Positions 51,232 to 61,620 of a stretch of 64,000 bases of DNA are shown here, in pieces (position 1 is the first letter of the stretch; each line of letters opens with the position of its first letter). The notes beneath the pieces are model-generated. The model was not told the DNA's origin and did no database searches. It saw only the letters and a program-made list of their open reading frames with translations. Both the position numbers and the translations under genes were made by a program. The stretch is from Symbiodinium natans (taxonomy: Eukaryota > Sar > Dinophyceae > Suessiales > Symbiodiniaceae): assembly GCA_905221605.1 (NCBI GenBank), contig CAJNDS010002138.1, positions 126,001-190,000 on the forward strand, written 5' to 3'.

Positions 51232-51332
51232 AGGGGTTTAGGGTTTAGGGTGTCGGGCTCTCGTCTTCCTGGAGCGGCCCTTGCAAGGTCCTACCCCTGA
51301 AGCCGTAAAAGCACCTCTAGAGCCCAAGAAGC

Positions 51333-51416
51333 CTTTAGGGTTTAGGGTTTAGGGTTTAGGGTTTAGGGTTTAGGGTTTAGGGTTTAGGGTTTAGGGTTTA
51401 GGGTTTAGGGTTTAGC
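51333..51416 (+). repeat. Telomere-type array, G-rich on plus, perfect
   Basis: Twelve perfect units. Confidence 0.95.
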
Positions 51417-52179
51417 CCTGCCTGAAATCCTAAAGCCCTAGCGCCCTAACCCTAAAGCCTTAAACCCTCAATACGCCCGTGGGATCCTATGAGGCCCTAC
51501 TACATCCCATAAAGCCTAAACTACTAGTTACTTAAACTCCCCCCCAAAAATGATGAAAATAACCCTTTATTACTGCGCTTAAGTCTTTAGGTCCGGGCTT
51601 TCAGGGCCTTTGGATTTTGTGCTTAGGTGGTTGGGAGGTTAAGGGCTTGAGGGGCTTTAGGACTCTGTAGGGCGTAGGGCGGCTGAGCGGCAATCCACCT
51701 CTGCTTACCTCAGATCGGCAGGCTCTCGACACACATGCCGCCAGGAAAACCCTAAACCCAGGAACTCCAAACCCCTAAACCCTACACCCCAAACCCTAAA
51801 CTTGGGGTAAGGTTATGACCGAGCCCAATCACCTAGACCCTTGACTCGACACCTCAACACTCAGAAAGCCGAGCTGACCCACTTGAAGGTCCATGGGTAT
51901 AGTTTAGGTCTTAGGGTTTAGGGTTTACGGTTACGGTTTAGGATAAGAGCAGGTTACATGGCTAGAACTACAGCTGACCTACGAGTAATGCTGCATACGG
52001 CTAACCATGAACCTTCGCATGAACACCAACACCCTAAACCTGAAGCCGCAGAACCTTAACGCCGTCTGCGAACACTTCAGTGGCTTCAGAACGTGGGTTT
52101 AGGGTTTAGGGTTAGGGTTTGTAGGGTTTATAGAGTTTATCGGGTTTATATGCATATAGGGTTTAGGGTTCAGGGTTTA
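51417..52179. other. Unique mosaic with degenerate heptamers
   Basis: A minus-strand piece near 51705-51750 (FLAACVSRACRS followed by donor GTAAGC) is exon-like. Otherwise nothing is recognised. Confidence 0.35.
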
Positions 52180-53740
52180 GGGGCAGGCAGCCACCCGAAG
52201 TGCGTTGCAAAGTTTCTTGGATGGCGAGGAAGAATTTGCATGTGGCGAACACCCCCCCTGTGATAAGCCCGATAAACCCAGAAGCTCTGAAATGCTCTGA
52301 AACCGCCGCTAAACCCCACCAAAGGCCGAAGACAGAGTACGCATGTCGCCAGTTGCGGCTTCCAAGCCTTACTGTTTTGATTTTGGAGAGTTTGCTATGT
52401 CAGCTTTCGGCCAGCTCAACTGTGGATCTCCATTGCAGACCACCCCATGCAACAACCAAATCTCCCTCCGAGCGCAGAATTTCAGCTTCAGTGCGGAGGC
52501 AAGGCCCCAAGCTACAAAAGGGACGAGGACCTCCGACAAAGAGCCGATGTCCATGTTTTCACGGGACCAACCCCCTATGCAAATGTGGGCGATCGCACAG
52601 AATCGCACCGGAAACTCGGCAACTTATTGCTCATGATATGGTCGCGGGCGAATAATAATTCACCTGAAAGCCCAGATTCCTACAGCCTAAAACAAGACAA
52701 ATTTGTCCCAAAACCTAATGAAAAGAGTGTTCTTAGTCCGTGGCTTCTGGTAGATTCTGTGTGGCCTTGCGGCTTCAGGGGGGGCGGGGGGGGCAGGTCC
52801 GACCTTCTGCCCTCTGAACTGACCATGCCCCCGGAGGGGCCGGTGACCTTTTTCCGAGGCAGCCCAAGGACGCAGAGAGGGGTGGATGGGAAGAGTGTGG
52901 AAGAGCGTGGGCGCCTGGCTGCTACCGATCTACTACCTGGCTACTACCTGCAAGGACTTTAGGGTACGTCCCCCACGTTTGCCGCGCAAGACACGGGTGA
53001 CCGGGAAGGCCCCGGGGGGTGAGGGGGTTGGTTGGTGGGGGGTGAGGGGGTGGTGACGACCATGTTGCCCTAACCATGCCCAAACCACTGCTATTTACAG
53101 CGTCGTTGTTTTTCTTTATGCAACATGATGCAAAAACATGTTTGACAGTTCTGGAACGAGACGCGCTGTCACAAGCCTTACTTCTGTGAACATGCCCACA
53201 ACACTGGACGGTTTCGCGTTTTTGCCTTTTATAACACAAACTGCAGAAGAACGTTTGATGTTTTTGCAACCAGACGCAGTGTCACAAGTGTTCATGGCGT
53301 TAAACACTGCTGTTTGCAGCGCTTTTGCCTCTTTATACAATTAACATAGAATGCCGCGAACACAAATCATGCGACCGAAAGACTCACAAATGTACCACCG
53401 CCGGTTCTATAAGACGATTTTGCCAGCAGCTGTTTCGCGGTACGTTTTGCGTCTGCGTCTTACAACTTGGACTTGCAAGATAGTGCAAGTGTTGCCTCAA
53501 GTAAACATGTAAGCCTACCAGCAGACCCTCTGCAGTATCATTGTGTGCCGAATCCTCTGCGCCTGCCAATGAATTTGACCGGTCGTGATGCAATCTACAA
53601 ACCTTCCCCAAGTTCAAGATTTACTCTTCCAACACAGAGTTGAGCACTCGAATGGTGCGGCAAACGTGGGAGACGTACCCAAAATGTATGTTCATGCTCC
53701 TGGGGATTCAGGAGTCAGGATTGTCCTCAAGGGTTATAAG
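52180..53740. other. Telomere-repeat-free stretch, several long overlapping frames
   Basis: Plus 52200-52655 and 52447-52962 (YKRDEDLRQRADVHVFTGPT) and minus 52369-52608 (LSEVLVPFVAWGLASALKLK) overlap, so none can be chosen. 53090-53350 contains a degenerate direct repeat (GTCACAAGTGTTCATGGCG vs GTCACAAGCCTTACTTCTG). Confidence 0.35.
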
Positions 53741-53764
53741 CTTTATAGGGTTTAGGCTCAGGAT

Positions 53765-53889
53765 TTAGGGGAGCAGTTGGTGATGCACCGACGCCCCTGA
53801 ACGCTCAAGTTCCCATCGAAGCTGCCTTTCATGCCAACGCCCACAGCCCACAGAGACCGCGTCGGCGAAATCGCGACCGTGATGCACTC
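53765..53889 (-). CDS. Candidate C-terminal exon, minus strand
   Basis: Acceptor GTGTCGCCAG, then VHHGRDFADAVSVGCGRWHE, RQLRWELERSGASVHHQLLP and TAA. Protein-like. The upstream frame (GPLLVSP) is also open. Confidence 0.45.
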
Positions 53890-54159
53890 CTGGCGACACC
53901 AGAAGGGGCCCCAAAGCCGAAACCCTAAACCCTAAACCCTTATTGTTCCAAGTATTCAGGCACCGTGACACGTAAGGCTGAGCACCTCAGGTGTTCGCTG
54001 TCTTCAAAGGCAAGTCCTGCCACAACTTCGAAGCACGTTTCCGAAGCCGCTAAGCCGCTAAGCCGGAAACTTAACTACCCTAAACCCTAAGCCCTAGACC
54101 CTAAGCCCTTCGCCCTAAACCCTAAAACCCTAAATCCTAAACCCTAAGCCCAATACCAG

Positions 54160-54266
54160 CCTTGAAGCAGAAATCGCAGAGGCCAGAACATTGCCGCAAT
54201 CTCCTCAGACCCTTAAGGGATTTATCACGGACCGGCATACGGGCCCAGCAGTCCCTTCGATTTGGG
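54160..54266 (+). CDS. Candidate exon, plus strand
   Basis: After AATACCAG, LEAEIAEARTLPQSPQTLKG then FITDRHTGPAVPSIWG. The strand conflicts with the neighbouring exon at 54374; both may be real. Confidence 0.38.
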
Positions 54267-54373
54267 GAACCCCAATCCCCAAACCCTAAACTCAAAACCC
54301 TAAACCCTAAAACCTAAACCCTAAACCCTGAACCCTAAACCCTGAACCCTAAACCCTAAACCCTTAACCCTAC

Positions 54374-54489
54374 CGGCCTCAGTCTGCGTTCTGCGCTTGA
54401 TGGCGGCACCAATAATGGGCAGGTTCTTCCACTCCTCGTGCAGTTCTGCTTGCGGACATTGGATGTCAGGCTTCACAGTAGGCTCCACC
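54374..54489 (-). CDS. Candidate exon, minus strand, canonical borders
   Basis: Acceptor GGGCCTCTAG, 116 bases (VEPTVKPDIQCPQAELHEEW, KNLPIIGAAIKRRTQTEA), donor GTAGGG leading straight into TTTAGGG-type repeats in sense. One of the most convincing islands; family unknown. Confidence 0.58.
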
Positions 54490-54514
54490 CTAGAGGCCCA
54501 AGATGTAGAACACC

Positions 54515-54640
54515 AACACACAGAGACACAGAGACACAGAGACACAGAGACACAGAGACACAGAGACACAGAGACACAGAGACACAGAGACACAGAGACA
54601 CAGAGACACACAGACACAGAGACACACACACACACACAAT
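54515..54640. repeat. Octamer microsatellite (GACACAGA)n
   Basis: About 12 perfect units then CACACA. Confidence 0.95.
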
Positions 54641-54644
54641 CTAG

Positions 54645-54757
54645 CTGCCTTAGACATGAATCCGCAGACCCTAAGAAAACGCTACACATCAACGCCCAAC
54701 TTTCCAAAACAGACGAGCGCGAGAAGCGAATGGAACACAAGCTCGAACTGTATCGTG
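54645..54757 (+). CDS. Candidate coiled-coil exon, plus strand
   Basis: Acceptor ATCTAG, then HESADPKKTLHINAQLSKTD, EREKRMEHKLELYR, donor GTGGAG. Highly charged helix. Confidence 0.45.
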
Positions 54758-54904
54758 GTGGAGCTGGGGTCGGGTTAGGTGGGCCCTTGCATTTCGGGTT
54801 CGGTTTGTTTAGGGTTTCGGGCTTTCGGCTGAGGGTTTAGCGTTTAGGATTCGGAAAAGTTCGGAAGGCTTGGCAGGCTTGGGTGGTTGAGGGTCTAGTT
54901 GTTG

Positions 54905-55006
54905 GTCGAAGGTGGAGTGCTACTACCACTACCGTTCCAAGACAGGGAAAGAGGCCGAATCGTCCATAAGGATGAGCTCCTGCGCCTGCAAGGGTTTGCA
55001 GCTTGG
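54905..55006 (+). CDS. Candidate exon, plus strand
   Basis: VEGGVLLPLPFQDRERGRIV, HKDELLRLQGFAAW. An alternative frame is also open (ECYYHYRSKTGKEAE). Confidence 0.33.
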
Positions 55007-56750
55007 GGGGGGGGGGGTTTTAGCTGCGTTTCGAAGGGGGCCTGGCGGTCACAGGGTTTAAGAAAAGGCTTGGGGATTTGGAGCTAAGGCTTCGGGATTT
55101 GGAGCGGGGTGGGAGGACGGGTGCTCTAAAATGTGGGTCCAAATTTCGGCACGTACAAGGATGCTGCTCTAGAGAACCCAAGAGTGCCCTGAAGGGTCTC
55201 AAGCAGTCGTGGAAGCCTCACACTGGCCCTTTTGGCTTTGACAGAAAAGGCCAGGCACGTCGTTTCACTGCAGTTTCCTGTGTCTTGTAAACGAACGCAG
55301 CAGCACAGAACTGCTTAAACTCTGAGGATTGATGTCTCAACCGCCCTTAGAACCAATTTAGAATCAAAACTTCCATGACCCCAACCACCGCTTAAAGCAG
55401 GGTATACCTTGAACTATGTAGGGATATTCCTGAATAACATGGTATTGAGCTCTCTCTGATTGCACTTACCAGAAAGGGGCTAGGGGGTTCAGGGTTCGGC
55501 GTGTATTGTTTTCAACAGAGCTCAGAAGAACCCCAAAGGGGGAATGTGCCACTGGGATTCAACACTACGCCACTTATCATCTTCTTGTAGCACTGCAACC
55601 CTTCACCAACCCCTTCCGGGAGGAGTGTGGCCTCGTCGCCTAGGATATTGGACCTGAGCATCAGATGGGTTCACAAAAGCGAGCGCTTGCGAGCTCGGAC
55701 TCTCCGTCGCGAGGGCATGCGTCTTGGGCTCACAAATATGTGTGTAAGGTATACTGGAGAAGTTAGGGAGGTGTTGAGGCTAAGAGCCAGCGGCACAGGC
55801 TGGCTACAAAGGTTCGCGCATCGCTGTATAGGATGCTCGGTCCTTCCTATATCCAAGGGGCAGGCGAGTGGCAAAGAGAGAGAGAGAGAGAGACAGAGAG
55901 ACGGAATGAACCAAAAGTTGGCATAAGCTGTAGTCGTTCTGCTTCTCCTGCAGGTAGTTATGTTCGTGTCATCGACTCATCTTGGGGGGGGGGAGGGAGC
56001 AGAGGAAACTGCTGCAACAGGCTACGTGGAGCATAGCTAGGGATCATGGCCTGATTTAGCTTTAGCCTTGTGCGAAAAGGGCCCGAGGTGCCTTGCAAGT
56101 CCACAACAAACTTGCAAAACTAAGGCATTCAACGGCAAATGGCGTGTTCACAACATTCTAAATGCAGCACAGGTTAAAACACAACACGACCCACACCAAC
56201 TACATCAATCCAGCGGCCAATCACACAACGGTAAACCAGTCAGTCCGACAGAAGGGTGGCAAACAAATCCTTAACCCCTTTATTAACCCGAAGTCTACAG
56301 ATGCTGCAAAGCCCAAAGTACCCGAAACACTAAATGTGCCCAATTTGTCTTAGTTTTTAAAGGTTCGGCTGGCGAGTGTGAGGACATCAACATTCAACAA
56401 GCTCTCTTTCGCTGAAGTTGGAAAGCGGAACATGTACAAACAAACAAAAAAGCCAGTTGCCTAAACACTGGCCCCTTTGCGCATTCTAACCCGGAAGCTT
56501 TTGAAGGGACCACAACCAGAGAACAAGCCATGTTGGAGACAAAGATCTTGTAAAGCAGATTCTAGTTCATGGCAGGTCAAGAAGTACGGACAGCACCTTT
56601 CTACCCCCCGATATAATCCTGTTCATGGGGTACCTAGTTCCCTAGCTCCCTACTATCAAACTAACACCACACCCTGAACCCAAAATCCCACTTCTGCGGC
56701 CCCACCAAGGCTCACACAGGATCTGGTCTGCTTGGTTGGAAAAGGAGCTA
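55007..56750. other. Long unique stretch, several moderate frames
   Basis: Plus 55100-55290 (TGALKCGSKFRHVQGCC..., ending TAA), plus 55627-55926, and weak frames at 56068-56350. A GAGA tract lies at 55876-55893. Few telomere heptamers. Confidence 0.35.
55627..55926 (+). CDS. Possible coding stretch, plus strand
   Basis: Ninety-nine open codons: ASSPRILDLSIRWVHKSERL, GLTNMCVRYTGEVREVLRLR. No ATG at the start; borders unknown. Confidence 0.28.
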   Translation: MASSPRILDLSIRWVHKSERLRARTLRREGMRLGLTNMCVRYTGEVREVLRLRASGTGWLQRFAHRCIGCSVLPISKGQASGKERERERQRDGMNQKLA

Positions 56751-56959
56751 GACCTGGGGGTTTCCGAAACTAGGGGTCCAACCCTACACCCCAAACCCCA
56801 AACCCTAAACCCCAAGCCCTAAACCCTAAACCCCAAACCCTAAACCCTAAACCCCAAACCCTAAACCCTGTACCTTATTGGGGTCCTTCTTCTCAGGGAA
56901 TCCTACTATCTGGGGGGTCTAGCTTGGGGGTGCGTACCTTATTTTCGTAAACACCCACC
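56751..56959 (+). mobile_element. Family C element interrupted by a telomeric array
   Basis: Left part GACCTGGGGGTTTCCGAAAC; right part GTACCTTATTGGGGTCCTTC ... TATTTTCGTAAACACCC. Between them, at the point corresponding to GGGGGTACC of the copy at 25842, lie about 95 bases of CCCTAAA/CCCCAAA repeats (56780-56870). Confidence 0.6.
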
Positions 56960-57289
56960 TTGCGGTTTAATCGCTTCCCCCTTTTACTAAAGACCACCCT
57001 AATAATAAAACACTGAAAAACCCCCAAATCCAAAAAACCCATGTAAAACCCATTTTGAACTAGGGGGGGGGGGGTCAGGCCGCCAATAAACCCCTCAACA
57101 CCAACAAAACCCTCAGAGGGTTTAGGGTTTGGGGTCTAGGGTTAAGGGTTTAGAGTCCAGTCCTTTAGCAGCACGATGCTGTCTGTGAGCTGCCTGTGTG
57201 TGCGTGTGTGTGTGTGTGTGTCTCAGTGGCTCTGTCTGAGCCTTGCTGTGCTGCGAGAGTTGAGCTCTCCCCCTCTCTCTGTCTCTCTG

Positions 57290-57329
<40 letters not shown>

Positions 57330-57751
57330 TGTCTCTTTCAGTTTTGCACCACACTTAAGTAATTGATTACTTGAGCAACCCTGAAGTCTAATTAATTATG
57401 ACATTTCGATAAAAACCTCCCCCTAATAATACAAACGCATTTCGAGTTTTTAATGGGGGGGCCGTTTAATCTTAGGAGAAGGGATTAGGGTTTTACGATT
57501 TAAGGGGCCAAATAGGTACCCCCTCTAGGCTATCAGTAAATTCATGAAAACAACCACCAAGCACCCGGTTTTTACCCACCTGGACCCTAGTAGAATACTC
57601 GGTCCATTACTGTGTAACCCTCCCCCGAATATCAACCCCCCCCCCCCCCCCCCCATGCTCGAATAACACCACAATGGGAGGGAGTGAATATTAGCGGGCA
57701 GGGGGGGGGGGGTTAATATTATTAGGGGGAGAGGGTCAGGGTTTAGGGTTC
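56960..57751. other. Unique AT-leaning stretch with GT/CT microsatellites and poly-C
   Basis: (GT)n near 57203-57221, (CT)n at 57266-57330, poly-C at 57638-57654, poly-G at 57700-57712. No coding signal. Confidence 0.6.
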
Positions 57752-57841
57752 CCCCAACCCCGGCCTTCGCGCGTTGGAGGTACTGTTCGGAAGCCACAGC
57801 GCCAAGCCCTCCGTCGTTTTGGGAGGGCTTCTTCCGGGAAG
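57752..57841 (-). CDS. Candidate exon, minus strand
   Basis: Acceptor ACCCTTCAG, then a frame containing KKPSQNDGGLGAVASEQYLQ, RAKAGVGG. The G-rich block at 57850 lies just upstream in sense as C-rich. Confidence 0.45.
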
Positions 57842-57849
57842 CTGAAGGG

Positions 57850-57948
57850 TTTGGGGTTTGGGGTTTGGGGTTTAGGGTTTAGGGTTTAGGGTTTAGGGTT
57901 TAGGGTTCAGGGTTCAGGGTTCAGGGTTCAGGGCGCAGGGTTTAGGGT
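57850..57948 (+). repeat. Telomere-type array, G-rich, variant patches
   Basis: TTTGGGG x3, TTTAGGG x5, then GTTCAGG x4. Confidence 0.92.
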
Positions 57949-57951
57949 TAT

Positions 57952-58032
57952 AAGGACTGTGAATAATGCTGCCTTTTGGGCTGATAGGGTCGGATAGATA
58001 TCTTCGGGGAACTCGGAGTTTTTTTGACCAAC
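57952..58032 (-). CDS. Candidate exon, minus strand
   Basis: Acceptor GGGTGTAG, VGQKNSEFPEDIYPTLSAQK, AALFTVLIT. The downstream border is not clear. Confidence 0.43.
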
Positions 58033-58070
58033 CTACACCCACAAGATGTTTAAACTACCCCAGTAACCCT

Positions 58071-58168
58071 AAACGCTAAGCCCTAAACCCAAAACCCTAA
58101 ACCCTAAACTTTAAACCCTAAACCCTAAACCCTAAACCCTAAACCCTAAACCCTAAACCCTAAACCCT
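58071..58168 (-). repeat. Telomere-type array, C-rich on plus
   Basis: About 14 units, last ten perfect. Confidence 0.92.
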
Positions 58169-58192
58169 AGGGTTGAGGGTTCTTAACACAAC

Positions 58193-58253
58193 CGCCCAAG
58201 AGCCCCAAATCCAGGGCCTCCATCGGAAGGCCCTCCAGCTTCTCCGGCATGTC
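58193..58253 (-). CDS. Candidate exon, minus strand, canonical borders
   Basis: Acceptor CCTGAATGCAG, 20 codons plus one base (DMPEKLEGLPMEALDLGLLG), donor GTTGTG. Left neighbour C-rich, right neighbour the AGGGCTT array. Confidence 0.55.
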
Positions 58254-58258
58254 CTGCA

Positions 58259-58349
58259 TTCAGGGCTTAGGGCTTAGGGCTTAGGGCTTAGGGCTTAGGG
58301 CTTAGGGCTTAGGGCTTAGGGCTTAGGGCTTAGGGCTTAGGGCTTAGGC
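58259..58349 (+). repeat. Homogeneous variant array AGGGCTT x13
   Basis: Perfect tandem copies of a telomere variant (TTAGGGC) with no TTTAGGG interspersed. Confidence 0.97.
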
Positions 58350-58457
58350 TTAGGGGGCTTCTGTGGTATCACACATATCCCTCGCCTCCCAACGGGCCTG
58401 TTTGCTTTTCTTGCAAGACATCGGGGACGACTTCGTGGGTTCGTTTACTACTTGGCC

Positions 58458-58612
58458 TAAACCCTAAACCCTAAACCCTAAACCCTAAACCCTAAACCCT
58501 AAAGCCTAAAGCCTAAAGCCTAAAGCCTAAAGCCTAAAGCCTAAAGCCTAAAGCCTAAAGCCTAAAGCCTAAAGCCTAAACCCTAAACCCTAAACCCTAC
58601 CCTAAACCCTAA
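58458..58612 (-). repeat. Telomere array with internal CCTAAAG x10 patch
   Basis: CCCTAAA x6, then AAGCCTA x10, then CCCTAAA x5: a variant patch framed by canonical units. Confidence 0.97.
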
Positions 58613-58627
58613 ACCTTCAACCGCAAG

Positions 58628-58723
58628 GGGAATTTGGGAATCAACTTGGTCTAGGGAAGCAAGTCGAGGTTGCGCGGGCCCGGGTTTATTCGGCCGTTGA
58701 AGAGAAGACTAAGGGAAGACAAG
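58628..58723 (+). CDS. Candidate exon, plus strand
   Basis: After ACCGCAAG, EFGNQLGLGKQVEVARARVY, SAVEEKTKGRQ, donor GTGAAG. Protein-like. Confidence 0.42.
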
Positions 58724-59129
58724 GTGAAGGGTTTAGGGTTTAGGGCTTAGGGTTTAGGGTCAGGGGCTTCAAAGAGCTTGTGGGCGTGGGGGTTGGGAGC
58801 ATTCGGATATTTGGGACTTTTGGAGTTTCAGGGTCTCAGAAATCTAGCCCCCCTCCTCCGCCCCTAGCCCAGGTTCAGGGTCTTCGAATCTGGGGGAGTG
58901 CGGCAATTTCCCCCGGCTATGTTTGAAAGGTTGCAGGGTTCAGGATTGGCTCCACCCCAGGCCGGAGGTCTTGCCCTAAGTATATACCCAGGGCTGCTGT
59001 GGCTTCATGGTTGATGGGTTCGGGCTTAGGGTTTAGGTTTAGGGTTTAGGGTTTAGGGTCTAGGGCTTGGGGCTTGGGGCTTTTGGGTCTTGGGGCTTGG
59101 GGTTTGGGGTTTGGGGTTTGGGGTTTGGG

Positions 59130-59290
59130 GCGCCAGGGCCCTCGGGTGGTGAGGGTTGGAGGGAGAACGGGCATCCTCAAGAGGGTCCAGCTCCGCCCAG
59201 AGGAGCTTCTCAAATTTCACACACTGGCTGGCCACCTGTGCCAGGTTGAGGGAGGTTCAAGGTTCTTCTGCCTGCCTGTGCTTGGGGTTT
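59130..59290. other. Coding-like island, strand undecided
   Basis: Plus GGRTGILKRVQLRPEELLKF; minus ASQCVKFEKLLWAELDPLED. Each strand gives a plausible peptide, so no exon is called. Confidence 0.35.
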
Positions 59291-59336
59291 ATGGGTAAAG
59301 GGTTTAGGGTTTAGGCCTAGGGTTTAGGGTTTCTGG

Positions 59337-59437
59337 TTGGATGTTTCCTCTTATACGAGTGGTCCTTGACAGGGATTATAATCGGGGGTCCTGTAATCCC
59401 CATTAAGGACTGGTAGTACAAGGCAAAAACATCCCAA
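59337..59437 (+). mobile_element. Family A palindromic element, copy 6
   Basis: TTGGATGTTTCCTCTTATAC at the left; AAGGACTGGTAGTACAAGGC and AACATCCCAA at the right. Confidence 0.58.
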
Positions 59438-59578
59438 GTTCAGCTGTTCATCTAGACAGTCTAGACCCAAGAGTAATGTCGGAAGAAAATGGGCGCCCCA
59501 TGTTGGTTGAAAGGGGCTTCGAAGGGAACCTAAACCCGAACAAAAGGACCACAGCCCTACTCTAGATCCTGGGTTGAG

Positions 59579-59736
59579 TTGAGGATTTAATGTTCTGGGG
59601 CTCGCAAAGTAGGGCAGCAGCATGCAATCCTTGAGGCCATGGGTTTGTCCATTTGGGTTGAGGATTTAATGTTCTGGGGCTCGCAAAGTAGGGCAGCAGC
59701 ATGCAATCCTTGAGGCCATGGGTTTGTCCATTTGGG
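59579..59736. repeat. Perfect 79-base tandem duplication
   Basis: Copies 59579-59657 and 59658-59736 are identical (start TTGAGGATTTAATGTTCTGG). Recent duplication or assembly artefact. Confidence 0.97.
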
Positions 59737-59885
59737 ATGAAAACAAAAAAGTAGATGGTCCCTGGCCTGGAGCCTTCTTAGCGTAGACCCCAAAATCTGG
59801 GGACACGAAAGAGCACTCCCATCGTCCGCCCCCCTACTCTGCACGCTGGAACCCCAGACAGTGTTGACACATTGTTTGGGGAACT

Positions 59886-60131
59886 GTGTACCCTATACCT
59901 TTATTTATGGGCTCCTATATTCTCCCAAACAGGCCAGGGGCCGTGGGCCATACTTTCAACCTTAGATTCTCACAAAGCCTCCTTCAGAAGTCGCGTCAAG
60001 CCTTGAAGAACATGTTGCACTCACCTACCGAGAAGATCCCCCAATCAATATCTCGCCCCCGCGCGCCAGAGCACGATGTAGCTCTCAGTATTCTCTTCAG
60101 CTTGCTTTGCATGTCTCCGGAGCCAGCTTGA
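59886..60131 (+). CDS. Possible coding stretch, plus strand
   Basis: Eighty-one open codons to TGA: NLRFSQSLLQKSRQALKNML, HSPTEKIPQSISRPRAPEHD, VALSILFSLLCMSPEPA. The helix-like second half is most convincing; start unknown. Confidence 0.33.
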   Translation: MYPIPLFMGSYILPNRPGAVGHTFNLRFSQSLLQKSRQALKNMLHSPTEKIPQSISRPRAPEHDVALSILFSLLCMSPEPA

Positions 60132-60199
60132 ATAGAGCTTCTATTTTCATTCACATGCCGCTACCAGTCTACCGTCTCTGACGGTGTGTGTAATATTTG

Positions 60200-60950
60200 T
60201 AAAGGGTGCTCCCTAAACCCTACACCCTAAACCCCAAGACCTAAAGACCCCAAAAACCCTAAAACTCCTAAAAACCCTCAAAACCCTCAAAACCCTCAAA
60301 GCCCTCAAAGCCCTCAAAACCCCACAAACACTAAAAAACCCTAAAACCCGAGCAAAAACAGAAAAACAACCCCAAAAACAACCCAAAAAGAGACCAACAA
60401 GAGCCGGAAAGCCCAAAAACAACAACACAGATGATTTTACTTCGAACATCCCCACCTTAGCACTCCGGGGTCTCTGGGGTTGGGCACTCCAGGGTTGGGC
60501 ATTTCAGGAGTCTCTGGGGTTGGGCACTCCAGGGAGTCTCTAGGAGTAGACCAGGCGAGGAGAAGAGTTCCGGGCGAGGAGAAGAGTTGAGTGTAAAATC
60601 TAACAACCACACACAGAAAGTGGCGGAAAAAACAAAAAAACCCAAACACCCTAAGACCCCAATAACCCTTAACCCGACACCTTTGTCAACTGCTAACCAC
60701 ACTAGGGCTTAAGATGCAGCTGAAAGTGATAGTCTTAAATTGTCTTGATGATGTGGGTGGGTACTTCTCCATCACACGATGAAAAAGGCTCGACTTGTGA
60801 AAGCTGGTGCATGAGCTGCTGAATTTCTAAACCCTAAAACCTAAACCCTAAACCCTAAACCCTAAACCCTAAACCCCAAAATCTAAACCCTAAACCCTTA
60901 ACCCTAAACCCTAAACCCTGAACCCGAAACCCTTCTAAACTGTTAACAAC
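60200..60950. other. Degenerate CCCTCAAAA repeats and unique sequence
   Basis: 60260-60330 is CCCTCAAA(A)-type repeat, 60831-60930 a C-rich telomere block; a GGGGTTGGGCACTCCAGGG repeat occurs three times at 60470-60540. No gene. Confidence 0.5.
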
Positions 60951-60955
60951 ACCAC

Positions 60956-61000
60956 CCGAATGCCAACCTCCTCGGGCTCCTGCTTGATGCTCAGGAGCTC
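60956..61000 (-). CDS. Candidate exon, minus strand
   Basis: After TGTTGGGAG, fifteen codons ELLSIKQEPEEVGIR, donor GTGGTG; phase 0 to 0. The frame is also open upstream (CWE). Confidence 0.48.
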
Positions 61001-61381
61001 CTCCCAACAGGTGTAGGGTTTCGGGTTTAGAGTTTTGGGTTTAGGGTTTAGGATTCAGGATCTAGGATTTCGGGTTCAGGGGTTAATTGGCATGGCTCCC
61101 GTGTAGCCTATCATTTCAATTTTGCATATGGGCCTTCGAACCAACCCTCTTGAACAACATATTCCTAAAATGTGATCCCCTTGAACCCAGTAGCCTACCT
61201 ACCGGTAGGATTTTCAAACCTAACCCTAAACCCTAAACCCCTAAACCCTAAACCCTAAACCCTAAACCCCTAAACCCTAAACCCCTAAACGCTGTCTAAA
61301 TCGAGTCGTCGAAGCAAAGTTCGGGCTGGCTTTTATTTCGGCTGAAGCTTAGGGTGAGGGTACCACCTAAACCGTGTTATC

Positions 61382-61541
61382 TAAACCCTAAACCCTATAA
61401 ACCCTAAACCCTACGTATACCCTAAACCCTAAACCCTAAACCCTAAACCCTAAACCCTAAAACCCTAAAACCCTAAACCCTAAACCCTAAAACCCTAAAA
61501 CCCTAAAACCCTAAACCCTAAACCCTAAACCCTAAACCCTA
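61382..61541 (-). repeat. Telomere-type array, C-rich, with eight-base CCCTAAAA units
   Basis: About 22 units; several CCCTAAAA octamers in small groups. Confidence 0.93.
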
Positions 61542-61620
61542 CGAAGGACTAGTATAAGGGGAAACAGTCCCCAATATAAGGCGACCAAGCAGGACCGTGA
61601 CCCGTGCTACGGGGCATCAC

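Noticed and set aside
54397-54840. 147-codon plus frame spanning the GACACAGA repeat
   Set aside because: The left third is antisense to a better minus exon and the centre is microsatellite; only the right part (54645-54757) is kept as a candidate.
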